A stretch of 64,000 nt of DNA from Tragulus kanchil (taxonomy: Eukaryota; Chordata; Mammalia; Artiodactyla; Tragulidae): assembly GCA_022376925.1 (NCBI GenBank), contig JAIOJX010000032.1, positions 207,324,939 through 207,388,938 of the forward strand, read 5' to 3'. A program made the translations under genes and the position numbers. The notes under the pieces were generated by a model, which did no database searches, was not told where the DNA came from, and saw nothing but the letters and a program-made list of their open reading frames with translations. Position 1 is the stretch's first letter, and each line of letters starts with the position of its first letter. Below, piece by piece: positions 10,710-21,639 of the stretch.

Positions 10710-11078
10710 CATGGGACTCCCCTGGTGGTTCACTGGTTAAGAATCTGCATCACAATGACAGCGATGTGGGTTCCATTCCTGTTCAGGAGACTAAGATCCC
10801 ATATGCTGCAGAGCACCTAAGCCTGTGTATGGCAACTACTGAGCCGATGTGACAGAACTAGAGAGTCTGTGTGCATCAGTGAAAGATCTCACATGAGCCC
10901 CCCTAATACCTAATGCAGCCAAATACTTTTTTTTTTCCTTTTAAGAAAAAGGAAATGGCAACCCACCTTGGTATTCTTGCTTAGAGAATTCCATGGACAG
11001 AGGAGACTGGGAGCTACAGTCCATGGGGTTGCAAAGAGTCAGACATGATTTAACAATTAAAAAATAAATAAAATAAAA
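10710..11078 (+). mobile_element. Chimeric SINE: CHR-type head joined to Bov-tA tail
   Basis: The first about 235 bases are CHR-type (actcccctggtggttcac, actaagatcccatatgctg, caactactgagcc). After a T-run and ttttaag the sequence becomes the Bov-tA 3' half (ggaaatggcaacccacc, then acagtccatggggttgc, agagtcagacatga). A single target duplication, aaagaagagatagt, brackets the whole unit (10696-10709 and 11079-11092). Confidence 0.8.
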
Positions 11079-11092
11079 AAAGAAGAGATAGT

Positions 11093-11333
11093 TAAGTAGC
11101 CTTGAAAAATGGAGGATCTGTTAAAATATAATAATATAAATATGCAAAGTATTAGTACCAGCACTTAGGCTAGCCTGAGGATCTGGGGCAGTCAGGGAGT
11201 CTTCCAAGAGGAAGTATTATCCTGAACTTCATTTAACTAGGACTGCAGAAGGAAGACAAATGATTAGTAAGATATAAAAACTATTTCCTGAACTTCATTT
11301 AACTAGGACTGCGAGGAACATTTATGCTCAGGT
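11093..11333. other. Unique sequence and junction filler
   Basis: No repeat recognised. Ends in the 48-base filler of duplication 5. Confidence 0.35.
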
Positions 11334-11794
11334 GCCTAGCTTCCTGTATGATAGCCATCTGACTACCATAGTTTCTCTCATAGCTTCCATACTAGACACT
11401 GAGTTCCTTCAAGGAAGGGACCATGGGTTTATTCACCTTTAAACGGCTAAGCTACATATGTCGATTTTTTTGAAGTCTCACCACACCTTTAAAATATAGG
11501 AAAGTAGTTTTAAACGGCCAGGTATCAATCAGTTTTCCTCTACATCTTTGGCTAGAGCACCAGTTTAGGTTGCTTTGCCACCAATATTTAGATGTTATGT
11601 GAGTTCAAACTGCTGTCAATTGGCATTATTAAAATATTTATGTAATTATAGAAAATAGGCACATTGTGTTAGGTCATCTAAAATTATCAAGAAACAAGCT
11701 TTGGGGAAAAAAGAGGAAATGGGTATAAAAAGGGGCAGCTTTTCCTACAAAGTGATGAATTAGATTATGCTTTGGGCTGTAAAGAAGAGATAGT

Positions 11795-12163
11795 CATGGG
11801 ACTCCCCTGGTGGTTCACTGGTTAAGAATCTGCATCACAATGACAGCGATGTGGGTTCCATTCCTGTTCAGGAGACTAAGATCCCATATGCTGCAGAGCA
11901 CCTAAGCCTGTGTATGGCAACTACTGAGCCGATGTGACAGAACTAGAGAGTCTGTGTGCATCAGTGAAAGATCTCACATGAGCCCCCCTAATACCTAATG
12001 CAGCCAAATACTTTTTTTTTTCCTTTTAAGAAAAAGGAAATGGCAACCCACCGTGGTATTCTTGCTTAGAGAATTCCATGGACAGAGGAGACTGGGAGCT
12101 ACAGTCCATGGGGTTGCAAAGAGTCAGACATGATTTAACAATTAAAAAATAAATAAAATAAAA
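11795..12163 (+). mobile_element. Chimeric SINE, assembled copy
   Basis: Copy of 10710-11078 through duplication 5, with the same 14-base target duplication at 11781-11794 and 12164-12177. One visible change (cccaccgtgg against cccaccttgg). Confidence 0.8.
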
Positions 12164-12384
12164 AAAGAAGAGATAGTTAAGTAGCCTTGAAAAATGGAGG
12201 ATCTGTTAAAATATAATAATATAAATATGCAAAGTATTAGTACCAGCACTTAGGCTAGCCTGAGGATCTGGGGCAGTCAGGGAGTCTTCCAAGAGGAAGT
12301 ATTATCCTGAACTTCATTTAACTAGGACTGCAGAAGGAAGACAAATGATTAGTAAGATATAAAAACTATTCCCTTTCATTAGTA

Positions 12385-13400
12385 ATCATAGAAAAACTAT
12401 TACCATAGTGGGGTATTATTTTAAAGTCATTTCATCAGTAAATAATAAGGAATCTAATAATACAAGGATGTAGAACGACTGGAACATTTAGGGATTGGTG
12501 AAAGTGTATATTGGTACAATTATTTTGGCATAACCTAGAAAAATGAAGCATGTGCATTGCCTAAGACTCAGCAGTTCAACTTCTAATTTCGTAGAGAATC
12601 CTTTACATATATGCACAGGGACACATGCTCAAGAATATCCATAGCACCCTTGTTCATGAAGGAAAAAATAATGAAAAGTACTCAAATGACTGACAGGAGA
12701 ATAAAGACATATTTTCAACATTCACATAATAGGCATTACCTAAAAATCAATTGAATAAACTACAGTTACACACATGAAGTGTTGAGTAAAAAATGTCTGA
12801 ACTGTATGTTATATTATACCATTGCAATAAAAAATGATACGTTAGCATCTATTGTGTAAGAAACACATATATGTGGTAAAAACTATACTTTACAAAATTA
12901 ATTAAAAATTCAGAGTAGGGGCTTCCCTGGTGGCTCAGTAGTAAAGAATCCATCTGCCAATGGCAGGAGGCATGGGTTCAGCCTCTGATTTCACATCAAC
13001 TAAGCTCTTGTGCCAACACTATTGAACCTGTGCTCCAGAGCCTGGAACTACAATTACTGAGCCTGTGTGCTGCAACTACTGAAGCCCACACACTCGAGGG
13101 CCTGTGTTCCACAGCTAGAGAGGCCATCTCAATGAGAGAAGCCCACACGCCACAACTAGAGAATAGCCCCCATACAACACAACTAGAGAAGAGCTCACAC
13201 AACAAAAAAGACCCAGCACAACCAAAAATAAATAAATAAATAATAAATAAATACATAAAATCATTGAAAAATAATTCAGGGTAGTGGTTACCTCTTGGAG
13301 TTACTAAAGGTGGAGGTTGGAAAAGAACATATAAGTATCCTCAGTGTTCTAGTTCATAAAGTCATTGCTGGGTTTACTTATATTAATTTTATTATTATGC
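12385..13400 (+). mobile_element. Old L1 3' region with nested SINE
   Basis: Sense L1M-type sequence: gactcagcagttcaacttct, cacagggacacatgctcaag, ttgcctaaga, then after the SINE cagggtagtggttacctctt. Heavily diverged and non-coding. Confidence 0.65.
12919..13258 (+). mobile_element. CHR-2-type SINE (long form)
   Basis: Head gggcttccctggtggctcag, then repeated caacta-type blocks of the long CHR body, ending in (aaat)n. Flanked by an imperfect aattcagagta / aattcagggta duplication. Diverged, so older than the GC-rich family. Confidence 0.8.
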
Positions 13401-14002
13401 TTTATAATTTACGTATGTACTACATATACTTTTGATATAGCTAATATTGCATAGATTTTAACTTAGAAATAAATTGCACAACCACATCTGTATATACAAG
13501 ACTTATAGAAACGGTTCATTTTATTTTGCTTTTCAATTTTTTACATTAATAGAGTGTTACAACTCTATGTTACATTACATAGAGTGTTTCAACTTTCATT
13601 CATTAATAGGGTTTTTTTAAATCTTAAATTGATACGTAGAAATGTGCATTATTTTTAAAGCTGCCAGATTGTATTCCATAATATGGGTGTGTCATAGTGT
13701 CTGAATGAGAAAGTTTTCAAAAACGAAACAAATAACTCAATTCAGACTGGCTTAACCAGTAAGGAGATGTATTGGCCCATTCAGCAGAAAGATGGCTGCC
13801 TTTCAGGACTAAGTGATCCAGAACCTAAAACCTTGTCAAGAATGAGATTGTTTTTGTCTTTATGTTTTCTTACCTCCCTGCTCTACCATCTACAATGTGG
13901 GCCTTGTTCTAGAGCTAACTGCTCTCATGGTCATAGCATTGCTACTTTGAGCCCATGTAGTTTTCAATTCAGGTGAAAATATAAGTGGATTTCAGAAGTT
14001 GT
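13401..14002. other. AT-rich sequence, nothing recognised
   Basis: Contains two tacatagagtgttt-like repeats near 13555-13590 and a 69-codon frame (13767-13976) with no family I know. Confidence 0.35.
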
Positions 14003-14895
14003 TTTTTTTTTTTTTTAGCTTTGTGTAAGTTTCATTGGTTTACAATGCTGTGTTCATTTCTGCCGTACACCAAAGTGATTCAATTATACATATATTTTTT
14101 CATTTTCACTTCCATTATGATTTAGCAAAGGATACTGCATATAATTCCCTGTGCTATACAAGAGGACCTTGTTGTTTATCCATCCTATGCACAATAGTTT
14201 GAATCTGCTAATGCCAATTTCCCCCTCTTTCACCCACTTCTACCCATGGGCAACTATAATCTATTCTCTATGTCTATAAATCTATTTCTGTTTCATAAAT
14301 ATTTTCATTAGTGTTGTATTTTACATTCCACATATAAGGAATATCATATGGTATTTCTCATTCTCTTTCTCATTTAGTTCATTTAGTATGATAATCTTTA
14401 GGTCCATCCATGTTGCTGCAAATGGCATTATTTCATTGTTTTTTTTATGGGTGAGTAGTACTTCTATTATATATACCACATTATATATATATATATTTCA
14501 TTCTATATATATTCCATTGTATGTGCTAAGCCTCTTCAGTCATATTTGACTCTGCGCAACCCTATGGAATATATATATACAGGAGCCAGCCAGGTTCCTG
14601 TGTCCATGGGATTCTCTGGACAAGAATACTGGAGCGGTTTGCTATGCCCTCCTCCAGGGAATCTTCCCAACCTAGACATAAGAACCTGAATCTCTTACGT
14701 CTCCTGCATTGGCAGGTGGATTCTTTACCACTGGTGCCACCTAGAAAGCTCATATATTCCATTATATACCATTCATTTGCCACTGGACATTTTAGGTTGC
14801 TTCTATGTCTTGGCTATAGTAAATAGTGCTGCTATGAACAGAGTATGGTTTTATTTGGGTGTGTGCCCAGGAGTGGGATTATTGAATCATCTGGC
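14003..14895 (-). mobile_element. L1 3' UTR/ORF2 end, antisense
   Basis: Starts with a T-run, then caaagtgattcaattatac, ttgttgtttatccatccta, gtccatccatgttgctgcaa and, after a SINE, gctgctatgaac. This is the reverse complement of a mammalian L1 3' end. Copy at 15371-16063. Confidence 0.75.
14521..14748 (-). mobile_element. Antisense Bov-tA SINE in L1
   Basis: From gtgctaagcctcttcagtca to ggtgccacctagaaagc, with cctgcattggcaggtggatt, the reverse complement of the Bov-tA head. Flanked by atatattccatt-like sequence on both sides. Copy at 15689-15916. Confidence 0.8.
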
Positions 14896-15214
14896 AACTC
14901 TTGTGTGTTTTGTGTTAAAAGTAGAATTCACATAAAATTCACAATTTTTAAACATTCTTAGGTCTACAGTCTAGTGGCTTTTAGTGCATTCACAATGTTG
15001 TGCAACAATTACCACTAATTCTAGAACTTTTCATCCCTTCAAATAAAATTCTGTACATTAAGCAGTCACTCTCTGTTATCCATTCCCCACAGCCTCTGGT
15101 GACTACTAATGGGATCCTTGTCTCTATGAATTTGTCTATTCTGGGCACCTCCTATAAACAGAATATTCTGGATACTTTCTATAAATAAAACATGATTTAT
15201 GCCTGGCTTGTTCA

Positions 15215-15353
15215 TTCCCAGGTGGTGCAGTGGTAAAGAATCTGCCTGCCAAGCAGGAAACACAGATTCGATCCCTAGATTAGGAAAACACCCTGAAGGA
15301 GGAACTGGCTACCTGCTCCAGTATTCTTGCCTGAGAAATCCCATGGACAGAAC
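15215..15353 (+). mobile_element. Bov-tA SINE, cut by a junction
   Basis: First 139 bases of a Bov-tA (ggtggtgcagtggtaaagaa), broken off by duplication 6. The complete form is at 16383-16598. Confidence 0.8.
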
Positions 15354-16382
15354 TGCATATATTCGTCTATGAACCTGTTAATGCCAATTTCCCCTCTTCA
15401 ACCACTTCTACCCATGGGCAACTATAATCTATTCTCTATGTCTATAAGTCTATTTCTGTTTCATAAATATTTTCATTAGTGTTGTATTTTACATTCCACA
15501 TATAAGGAATATCATATGGTATTTCTCATTCTCTTTCTCATTTAGTTCATTTAGTATGATAATCTTTAGGTCCATCCATGTTGCTGCAAATGGCATTATT
15601 TCATTGTTTTTTTTATGGGTGAGTAGTACTTCTATTATATATACCACATTATATATATATATATTTCATTCTATATATATTCCATTGTATGTGCTAAGCC
15701 TCTTCAGTCATATTTGACTCTGCGCAACCCTATGGAATATATATATACAGGAGCCAGCCAGGTTCCTGTGTCCATGGGATTCTCTGGACAAGAATACTGG
15801 AGCGGTTTGCTATGCCCTCCTCCAGGGAATCTTCCCAACCTAGACATAAGAACCTGAATCTCTTACGTCTCCTGCATTGGCAGGTGGATTCTTTACCACT
15901 GGTGCCACCTAGAAAGCTCATATATTCCATTATATACCATTCATTTGCCACTGGACATTTTAGGTTGCTTCTATGTCTTGGCTATAGTAAATAGTGCTGC
16001 TATGAACAGAGTATGGTTTTATTTGGGTGTGTGCCCAGGAGTGGGATTATTGAATCATCTGGCAACTCTTGTGTGTTTTGTGTTAAAAGTAGAATTCACA
16101 TAAAATTCACAATTTTTAAACATTCTTAGGTCTACAGTCTAGTGGCTTTTAGTGCATTCACAATGTTGTGCAACAATTACCACTAATTCTAGAACTTTTC
16201 ATCCCTTCAAATAAAATTCTGTACATTAAGCAGTCACTCTCTGTTATCCATTCCCCACAGCCTCTGGTGACTACTAATGGGATCCTTGTCTCTATGAATT
16301 TGTCTATTCTGGGCACCTCCTATAAACAGAATATTCTGGATACTTTCTATAAATAAAACATGATTTATGCCTGGCTTGTTCA

Positions 16383-16598
16383 TTCCCAGGTGGTGCAGTG
16401 GTAAAGAATCTGCCTGCCAAGCAGGAAACACAGATTCGATCCCTAGATTAGGAAAACACCCTGAAGGAGGAACTGGCTACCTGCTCCAGTATTCTTGCCT
16501 GAGAAATCCCATGGACAGAAGAGCCTGGCAGGCTATAGTCCATGGGGTCACAGAGTTTCAGACACAGCTTAGCGACTTAACAATAACAACAACAACAT
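16383..16598 (+). mobile_element. Bov-tA SINE, complete
   Basis: Head ggtggtgcagtggtaaag, B-box region cagattcgatccctag, gtccatggggtcacagag, end cttagcgacttaacaa with a CAA-rich tail. Inserted in antisense L1M. Confidence 0.85.
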
Positions 16599-16810
16599 CT
16601 TTCACTTAGCATGTTGTGAAGGTTTGTTCACTTGAACCTTGTGACAATACCTCCTTCCTCTGTATAGCTGAATAACATGCTGCTGTATGGATATGCCAGA
16701 TTTTATTTATCCACTTATTATTTGATGGGTATTTGAATTATTTCCATTGTGAATAATGGTACTATACATATTTGTATTTAAAGTTTCTTTGAACATAGGT
16801 TTTCCATTCT

Positions 16811-16827
16811 TTTTTTTTTTAAAAGAT

Positions 16828-16858
<31 letters not shown>

Positions 16859-17147
16859 TTTTGGGTGGAGGTCGGGTTGGGGAGGGAGGAGAGCGGGCGG
16901 GCCACTTCTATTGGTCTTCCATTTCTCTATTTTTCATCCGTCTTTGTTCTTTGGCTCCTATGGGCCTCCCATCGCAGTGGCGTCTGTTGTCGCAGAGAGC
17001 AAGCTCTGGGCACATGCGCTCCAGAGCTCTGGCTCGGTGATTGGACACATCAGTCCAGCCACTCCGCGGCACATGGGATCTTCCCAGGCCAGGATCGAAC
17101 GCGCCTTGCATCGAGCGTCTGGCTCGAGGATTGACAACGTAGCAAGC
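16811..17147 (-). mobile_element. CHR-like SINE ending in garbled sequence
   Basis: Matches the SINE at 17937-18282 until about 17090 (aggccaggatcgaac), then becomes an error-rich approximation (gcgccttgcatcgagcg) before the junction. The intact head is missing. Confidence 0.85.
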
Positions 17148-17505
17148 GGGTGTGTGCCCAGGAGTGGGATTATTGAATCATCTGGCAACTCTTGTGTGTT
17201 TTGTGTTAAAAGTAGAATTCACATAAAATTCACAATTTTTAAACATTCTTAGGTCTACAGTCTAGTGGCTTTTAGTGCATTCACAATGTTGTGCAACAAT
17301 TACCACTAATTCTAGAACTTTTCATCCCTTCAAATAAAATTCTGTACATTAAGCAGTCACTCTCTGTTATCCATTCCCCACAGCCTCTGGTGACTACTAA
17401 TGGGATCCTTGTCTCTATGAATTTGTCTATTCTGGGCACCTCCTATAAACAGAATATTCTGGATACTTTCTATAAATAAAACATGATTTATGCCTGGCTT
17501 GTTCA

Positions 17506-17721
17506 TTCCCAGGTGGTGCAGTGGTAAAGAATCTGCCTGCCAAGCAGGAAACACAGATTCGATCCCTAGATTAGGAAAACACCCTGAAGGAGGAACTGGC
17601 TACCTGCTCCAGTATTCTTGCCTGAGAAATCCCATGGACAGAAGAGCCTGGCAGGCTATAGTCCATGGGGTCACAGAGTTTCAGACACAGCTTAGCGACT
17701 TAACAATAACAACAACAACAT
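17506..17721 (+). mobile_element. Bov-tA SINE, assembled copy
   Basis: Copy of 16383-16598 through duplication 7. Confidence 0.85.
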
Positions 17722-17936
17722 CTTTCACTTAGCATGTTGTGAAGGTTTGTTCACTTGAACCTTGTGACAATACCTCCTTCCTCTGTATAGCTGAATAACA
17801 TGCTGCTGTATGGATATGCCAGATTTTATTTATCCACTTATTATTTGATGGGTATTTGAATTATTTCCATTGTGAATAATGGTACTATACATATTTGTAT
17901 TTAAAGTTTCTTTGAACATAGGTTTTCCATTCTTTT

Positions 17937-17950
17937 TTTTTTTTAAAGAT

Positions 17951-17981
<31 letters not shown>

Positions 17982-18282
17982 TTTTGGGTGGAGGTCGGGT
18001 TGGGGAGGGAGGAGAGCGGGCAGGCCACTTCTATTGGTCTTCCATTTCTCTATTTTTCATCCGTCTTTGTTCTTTGGCTCCTATGGGCCTCCCATCGCAG
18101 TGGCGTCTGTTGTCGCAGAGAGCAAGCTCTGGGCACATGCGCTCCAGAGCTCTGGCTCGGTGATTGGACACATCAGTCCAGCCACTCCGCGGCACATGGG
18201 ATCTTCCCAGGCCAGGGATCGAACCGGCGCCCCTTGCACTGCAAGGCGGTGTCTTTATCCACTTGACCACTAGGGGAAGCCC
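17937..18282 (-). mobile_element. Young CHR-like SINE, intact copy
   Basis: Full-length antisense copy with the purine-rich form of the 3' module and an (attt)n tail. The target duplication tccattctttt is at 17926-17936 and 18283-18293, inside antisense L1M. Confidence 0.9.
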
Positions 18283-18715
18283 TCCATTCTTTTGAGTATA
18301 TCTCTGGGAGTGGAATTGTGGGATGATATCGTAGCTCTATGTTTAATTTTTTAAGGAAATGCTAAAGCACTTTCCCAGCAGGTATACCATTTTACATTCC
18401 CAGTAGCCACATTTAAGGATTTCAATTGCCAAATACTTGCAATTCTCTGAATTTTTTCCCCCAGTCATACCTGTCCGAGTGGATGTGAAGCGATATCTCA
18501 TTGGGGTTTTGATTTGCATTTCTCTAATAAGCATCTATCCATGTGTGCATTAGTCATACATATCTTTTTTCTCTAGTGTTTTTCTTTTTCTTTTTTTTTT
18601 TTTAATGATCTCTACTCTTTCTAGACTAAAGAAACATCTGTTTGCATTCTTTGCCCTTTTAAATTAAGCTATTTGATTTTTCATTATTATGTTTTAAGAA
18701 TTCTTTATGTATTCT

Positions 18716-18988
18716 GGGCTTCCCGGTGGTCCAGTGGGTAAGAACACTGCCTTGCTGTGCAAGGGGCACCAGTTCGATCCCTGGCCTGGGAAGATTCCAC
18801 GTGCCATGGAGCAGCTGGACCAATGGGTCCAACTACCGAGCTGGAGCTCTGGAGAGCATGCGCCCTGAGCTGGTGCTCTGCAGTGAGAGAGGCCACTGCA
18901 ATGGCAGGCCCACATAGGTCAAGGAACAAAGATGCATGAAAATAAATAAACGAAAGACCAAAAGAAGTGCCCTCCCAAAAAATTTTTA
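18716..18988 (+). mobile_element. CHR-like SINE, intermediate type
   Basis: Head gggcttcccggtggtcc, B box agttcgatccc, 3' end agaagtgccctccc followed directly by A-rich sequence, so only the start of the pyrimidine module. A 20-base target duplication (aagaattctttatg...) at 18696-18715 and 18989-19008. Confidence 0.9.
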
Positions 18989-19151
18989 AAGAATTCTTTA
19001 TGTATTCTGAATACATAAAGACTCATCAGATGTATGTTCACAAATTTTTTTCTCATTCTGCAAGATATCTTTTCACTTTCTTTACGCATCCTTTGATGCA
19101 CAAAATATTTAATTTTGATGACATCCAATTAACCCCAAGTAGAAACGTTGC

Positions 19152-19403
19152 CTATTGGTCTTCCATTTCTCTATTTTTCATCCGTCTTTGTTCTTTGGCT
19201 CCTATGGGCCTCCCATCGCAGTGGCGTCTGTTGTCGCAGAGAGCAAGCTCTGGGCACATGCGCTCCAGAGCTCTGGCTCGGTGATTGGACACATCAGTCC
19301 AGCCACTCCGCGGCACATGGGATCTTCCCAGGCCAGGGATCGAACCGGCGCCCCTTGCACTGCAAGGCGGTGTCTTTATCCACTTGACCACTAGGGGAAG
19401 CCC
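19152..19403 (-). mobile_element. CHR-like SINE fragment from duplication 8
   Basis: Copy of 18031-18282. The tail and 3' module are missing because the duplication starts inside the element. Confidence 0.9.
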
Positions 19404-19836
19404 TCCATTCTTTTGAGTATATCTCTGGGAGTGGAATTGTGGGATGATATCGTAGCTCTATGTTTAATTTTTTAAGGAAATGCTAAAGCACTTTCCCAGC
19501 AGGTATACCATTTTACATTCCCAGTAGCCACATTTAAGGATTTCAATTGCCAAATACTTGCAATTCTCTGAATTTTTTCCCCCAGTCATACCTGTCCGAG
19601 TGGATGTGAAGCGATATCTCATTGGGGTTTTGATTTGCATTTCTCTAATAAGCATCTATCCATGTGTGCATTAGTCATACATATCTTTTTTCTCTAGTGT
19701 TTTTCTTTTTCTTTTTTTTTTTTTAATGATCTCTACTCTTTCTAGACTAAAGAAACATCTGTTTGCATTCTTTGCCCTTTTAAATTAAGCTATTTGATTT
19801 TTCATTATTATGTTTTAAGAATTCTTTATGTATTCT

Positions 19837-20119
19837 GGGCTTCCCGGTGGTCCAGTGGGTAAGAACACTGCCTTGCTGTGCAAGGGGCACCAGTTCGATC
19901 CCTGGCCTGGGAAGATTCCACGTGCCATGGAGCAGCTGGACCAATGGGTCCAACTACCGAGCTGGAGCTCTGGAGAGCATGCGCCCTGAGCTGGTGCTCT
20001 GCAGTGAGAGAGGCCACTGCAATGGCAGGCCCACATAGGTCAAGGAACAAAGATGCATGAAAACAAATAAATGAAAGACCAATAGAAGTGCCCCCCCTCC
20101 CAAAAAAATTTTTTTAAAA
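19837..20119 (+). mobile_element. CHR-like SINE, assembled copy
   Basis: Copy of 18716-18988. Differences concentrate in the 3' end homopolymers (gtgccccccctccc, longer A/T runs). Confidence 0.9.
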
Positions 20120-20318
20120 AAGAATTCTTTATGTATTCTGAATACATAAAGACTCATCAGATGTATGTTCACAAATTTTTTTCTCATTCTGCAAGATATC
20201 TTTTCACTTTCTTTACGCATCCTTTGATGCACAAAATATTTAATTTTGATGACATCCAATTAACCTTTTTGTTGTTGTTGTTTGTGCTTTTGGTGTCATA
20301 GTTAAGAAACGGTTGCCT

Positions 20319-20678
20319 AGGGGCTTCCCTGGTATCTATGTGGTAAAGAGCTCACTTGCCAATGCAGGAGACGTGGGTTCGATCTCTGTTCTGGGAAGAT
20401 CCCACATACTGCGGAGCAACTAAGCTCATGAGCCACAACTATGGAGCCTGCGCTCTAGAGCCTCGGAGCTGCGACTATGGAGCCCATGTACCACAGCTAC
20501 TGAAGCCCGCGTGCCCTAGAGTCTGAGTTCCACAACAAAAGAAGCCACAGCAACAAGAAGCCTGCTTACCTCAACTAGAGAGTAGCCCCCACTCCCTGCA
20601 ACTAGAGAAGAGACTGTGGCAGAAGTGAAAACCCAGAAGAGCCATAAATAAATAAATAAATAAAATTAAAAAAAAAAA
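20319..20678 (+). mobile_element. CHR-2-type SINE (long form)
   Basis: Head gggcttccctggtatctatg, gggttcgatctctgttc, then repeated caactatggagcc-like blocks and (aaat)n. Its target duplication aagaaac(g/t)gttgc at 20304 is completed only after the L1 fragment at 20687-20782. Confidence 0.85.
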
Positions 20679-20686
20679 AGAAACTG

Positions 20687-20782
20687 GGGGGATATACATA
20701 TGACTAGTCTGGGAACATGCATATCTGTAAACAACAAAACTCTGTAAAAGTTAAAAGTAAAATAAAAGTTAAAAAAAAAAAA
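20687..20782 (+). mobile_element. Very short L1 3' end insertion
   Basis: About 95 bases: gggggatatacatatgac, ctgtaaacaacaaaactctg, then A-rich tail. Flanked by aagaaactg at 20679-20687 and 20783-20791. The same 3' end occurs at 28142-28380. Resembles ruminant L1 3' UTR ends. Confidence 0.65.
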
Positions 20783-20799
20783 AAGAAACTGTTGCTTAA

Positions 20800-21480
20800 T
20801 CTAAGGTGTCTTAGTTTGTTCAGGCTTCTACAACAAAATTCCACAGATTGGGTAGCTTCATGAACAGCAGAAATTCACAGTTCTGGAGGTTAGAAGTCAA
20901 AATCAGGGCACCAGCAGACCCTGGTGAAAGCACTCTTCCTAGTTGGCTCATATTCTCACATGGCCAAAAGGGGCTAGAAAGCCATATGGGATCTTCTCTA
21001 TAAGAACACTAATCAGGGGCTTCCCTGGTGGTCCAGTGGGTAAGGACACTGCCTTGCAGTGCAGGGGGTGCCGGTTCGATCCCTGGCCTGGGAAGATCCC
21101 ACGTGCCGTGGAGCGGCTGGACAGATATGTCCAAATACCGAGCCGGCGTTCTGGAGCGCATGCGCCCAGAGCCAGTGCTGTGCGACAACAGAGGCCACCG
21201 CGATGGGAGGCCCACAGGAACCAGAGAACAATGATGGATGAAAAATAGATAAATGAAAGACCAATGGGGGTGGCCCGCCTGCCCCCCTCCCTCCCCAACC
21301 AACCCCCAAAATAAATAAATAAATGTTTAAAAAAAAAAAAAAAAAGAACACTAATCACATGCATGAGGGCTCCACACTCATGACTTAATCACCTCCCGAA
21401 GGCTGCACTTATTAATATTATCACCTTTGAGGATTAAGATAGCACATGAGTTTTGAGGGAACATAAATATTCAGACCTTA
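20800..21480. mobile_element. Ancient interspersed repeat (family not assigned)
   Basis: acagttctggaggttagaag, caccagcag, ctcacatggcc, actcatgacttaatcacctc: a pattern common in mammalian genomes. A second copy lies at 45003-45340. I cannot name the family with confidence. Split by the SINE at 21016. Confidence 0.5.
21016..21343 (+). mobile_element. Young CHR-like SINE, full length
   Basis: Head ggggcttccctggtggtcc, B box ggttcgatccc, pyrimidine-rich module (gcccccctccctccccaacc), (aaat)n and poly(A). The target duplication aagaacactaatca is at 21002-21015 and 21344-21357. Confidence 0.9.
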
Positions 21481-21496
21481 GCACAAGGTCATCTGG

Positions 21497-21620
21497 ATGT
21501 ATTTACTTTTCTTTTGGTCATGCTGTGGGTCTTGTGAGCTCTTAGTTCCCCAGCTAGCAACTGAATCTGGGGCCATGGCAATGAAAGCACTAAATCCTAA
21601 CTACTGAATCAACAGGGAAT
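21497..21620 (-). mobile_element. Antisense CHR-1-type SINE fragment
   Basis: tggtcatgctgtgggtcttg, ttagttccccagctagcaa, then actgaatcaacagggaatg, the eroded reverse of a short CHR SINE. Copy at about 22611-22734. Confidence 0.55.
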
Positions 21621-21639
21621 GCATATTTTACATATTTAT

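Larger units (their letters stand above)
10251..12370. repeat. Local duplication 5 (chimeric SINE plus unique DNA)
   Basis: Copy 1 is 10251-11285 and copy 2 is 11334-12370, offset 1083-1085. The filler 11286-11333 repeats a short piece found at about 11220-11250 (cctgaacttcatttaac). Confidence 0.94.
14201..16521. repeat. Local duplication 6 (antisense L1 plus Bov-tA)
   Basis: Copy 1 is 14201-15353 and copy 2 is 15371-16521, offset 1170 then 1168. Small differences sit at the copy 2 start. Copy 1 breaks off inside a Bov-tA SINE that is complete in copy 2. Confidence 0.94.
16025..18226. repeat. Local duplication 7 with garbled junction
   Basis: Copy 1 is 16025-17090 and copy 2 is 17148-18226, offset 1123. 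Copy 1 ends inside a SINE, where 17091-17147 degenerates into an error-rich version of the SINE 5' end. It overlaps duplication 6, so about 500 bases occur three times. Confidence 0.95.
14896..18600 (-). mobile_element. Old L1M, antisense, spread over duplications 6-8
   Basis: gtgcaacaattaccactaat, cctctggtgactactaatgg, ttgtctattctgggcacctc, then catctttcacttagcatg, tttatccacttattatttga, and from 18283 gtatatctctgggagtgg and ttttgatttgcatttctcta. All are reverse-complement L1M ORF2/3' landmarks. Its first 300 bases appear three times (14896, 16064, 17187) because duplications 6 and 7 overlap. The L1 continues to about 20318 after the SINE at 18716 and its copy. Confidence 0.7.
18031..20263. 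repeat. Local duplication 8 (SINE, L1, SINE)
   Basis: Copy 1 is 18031-19134 and copy 2 is 19152-20263, offset 1121, filler 19135-19151. It splits the antisense SINE at its 3' side, so the second copy of that SINE is truncated. Confidence 0.94.
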
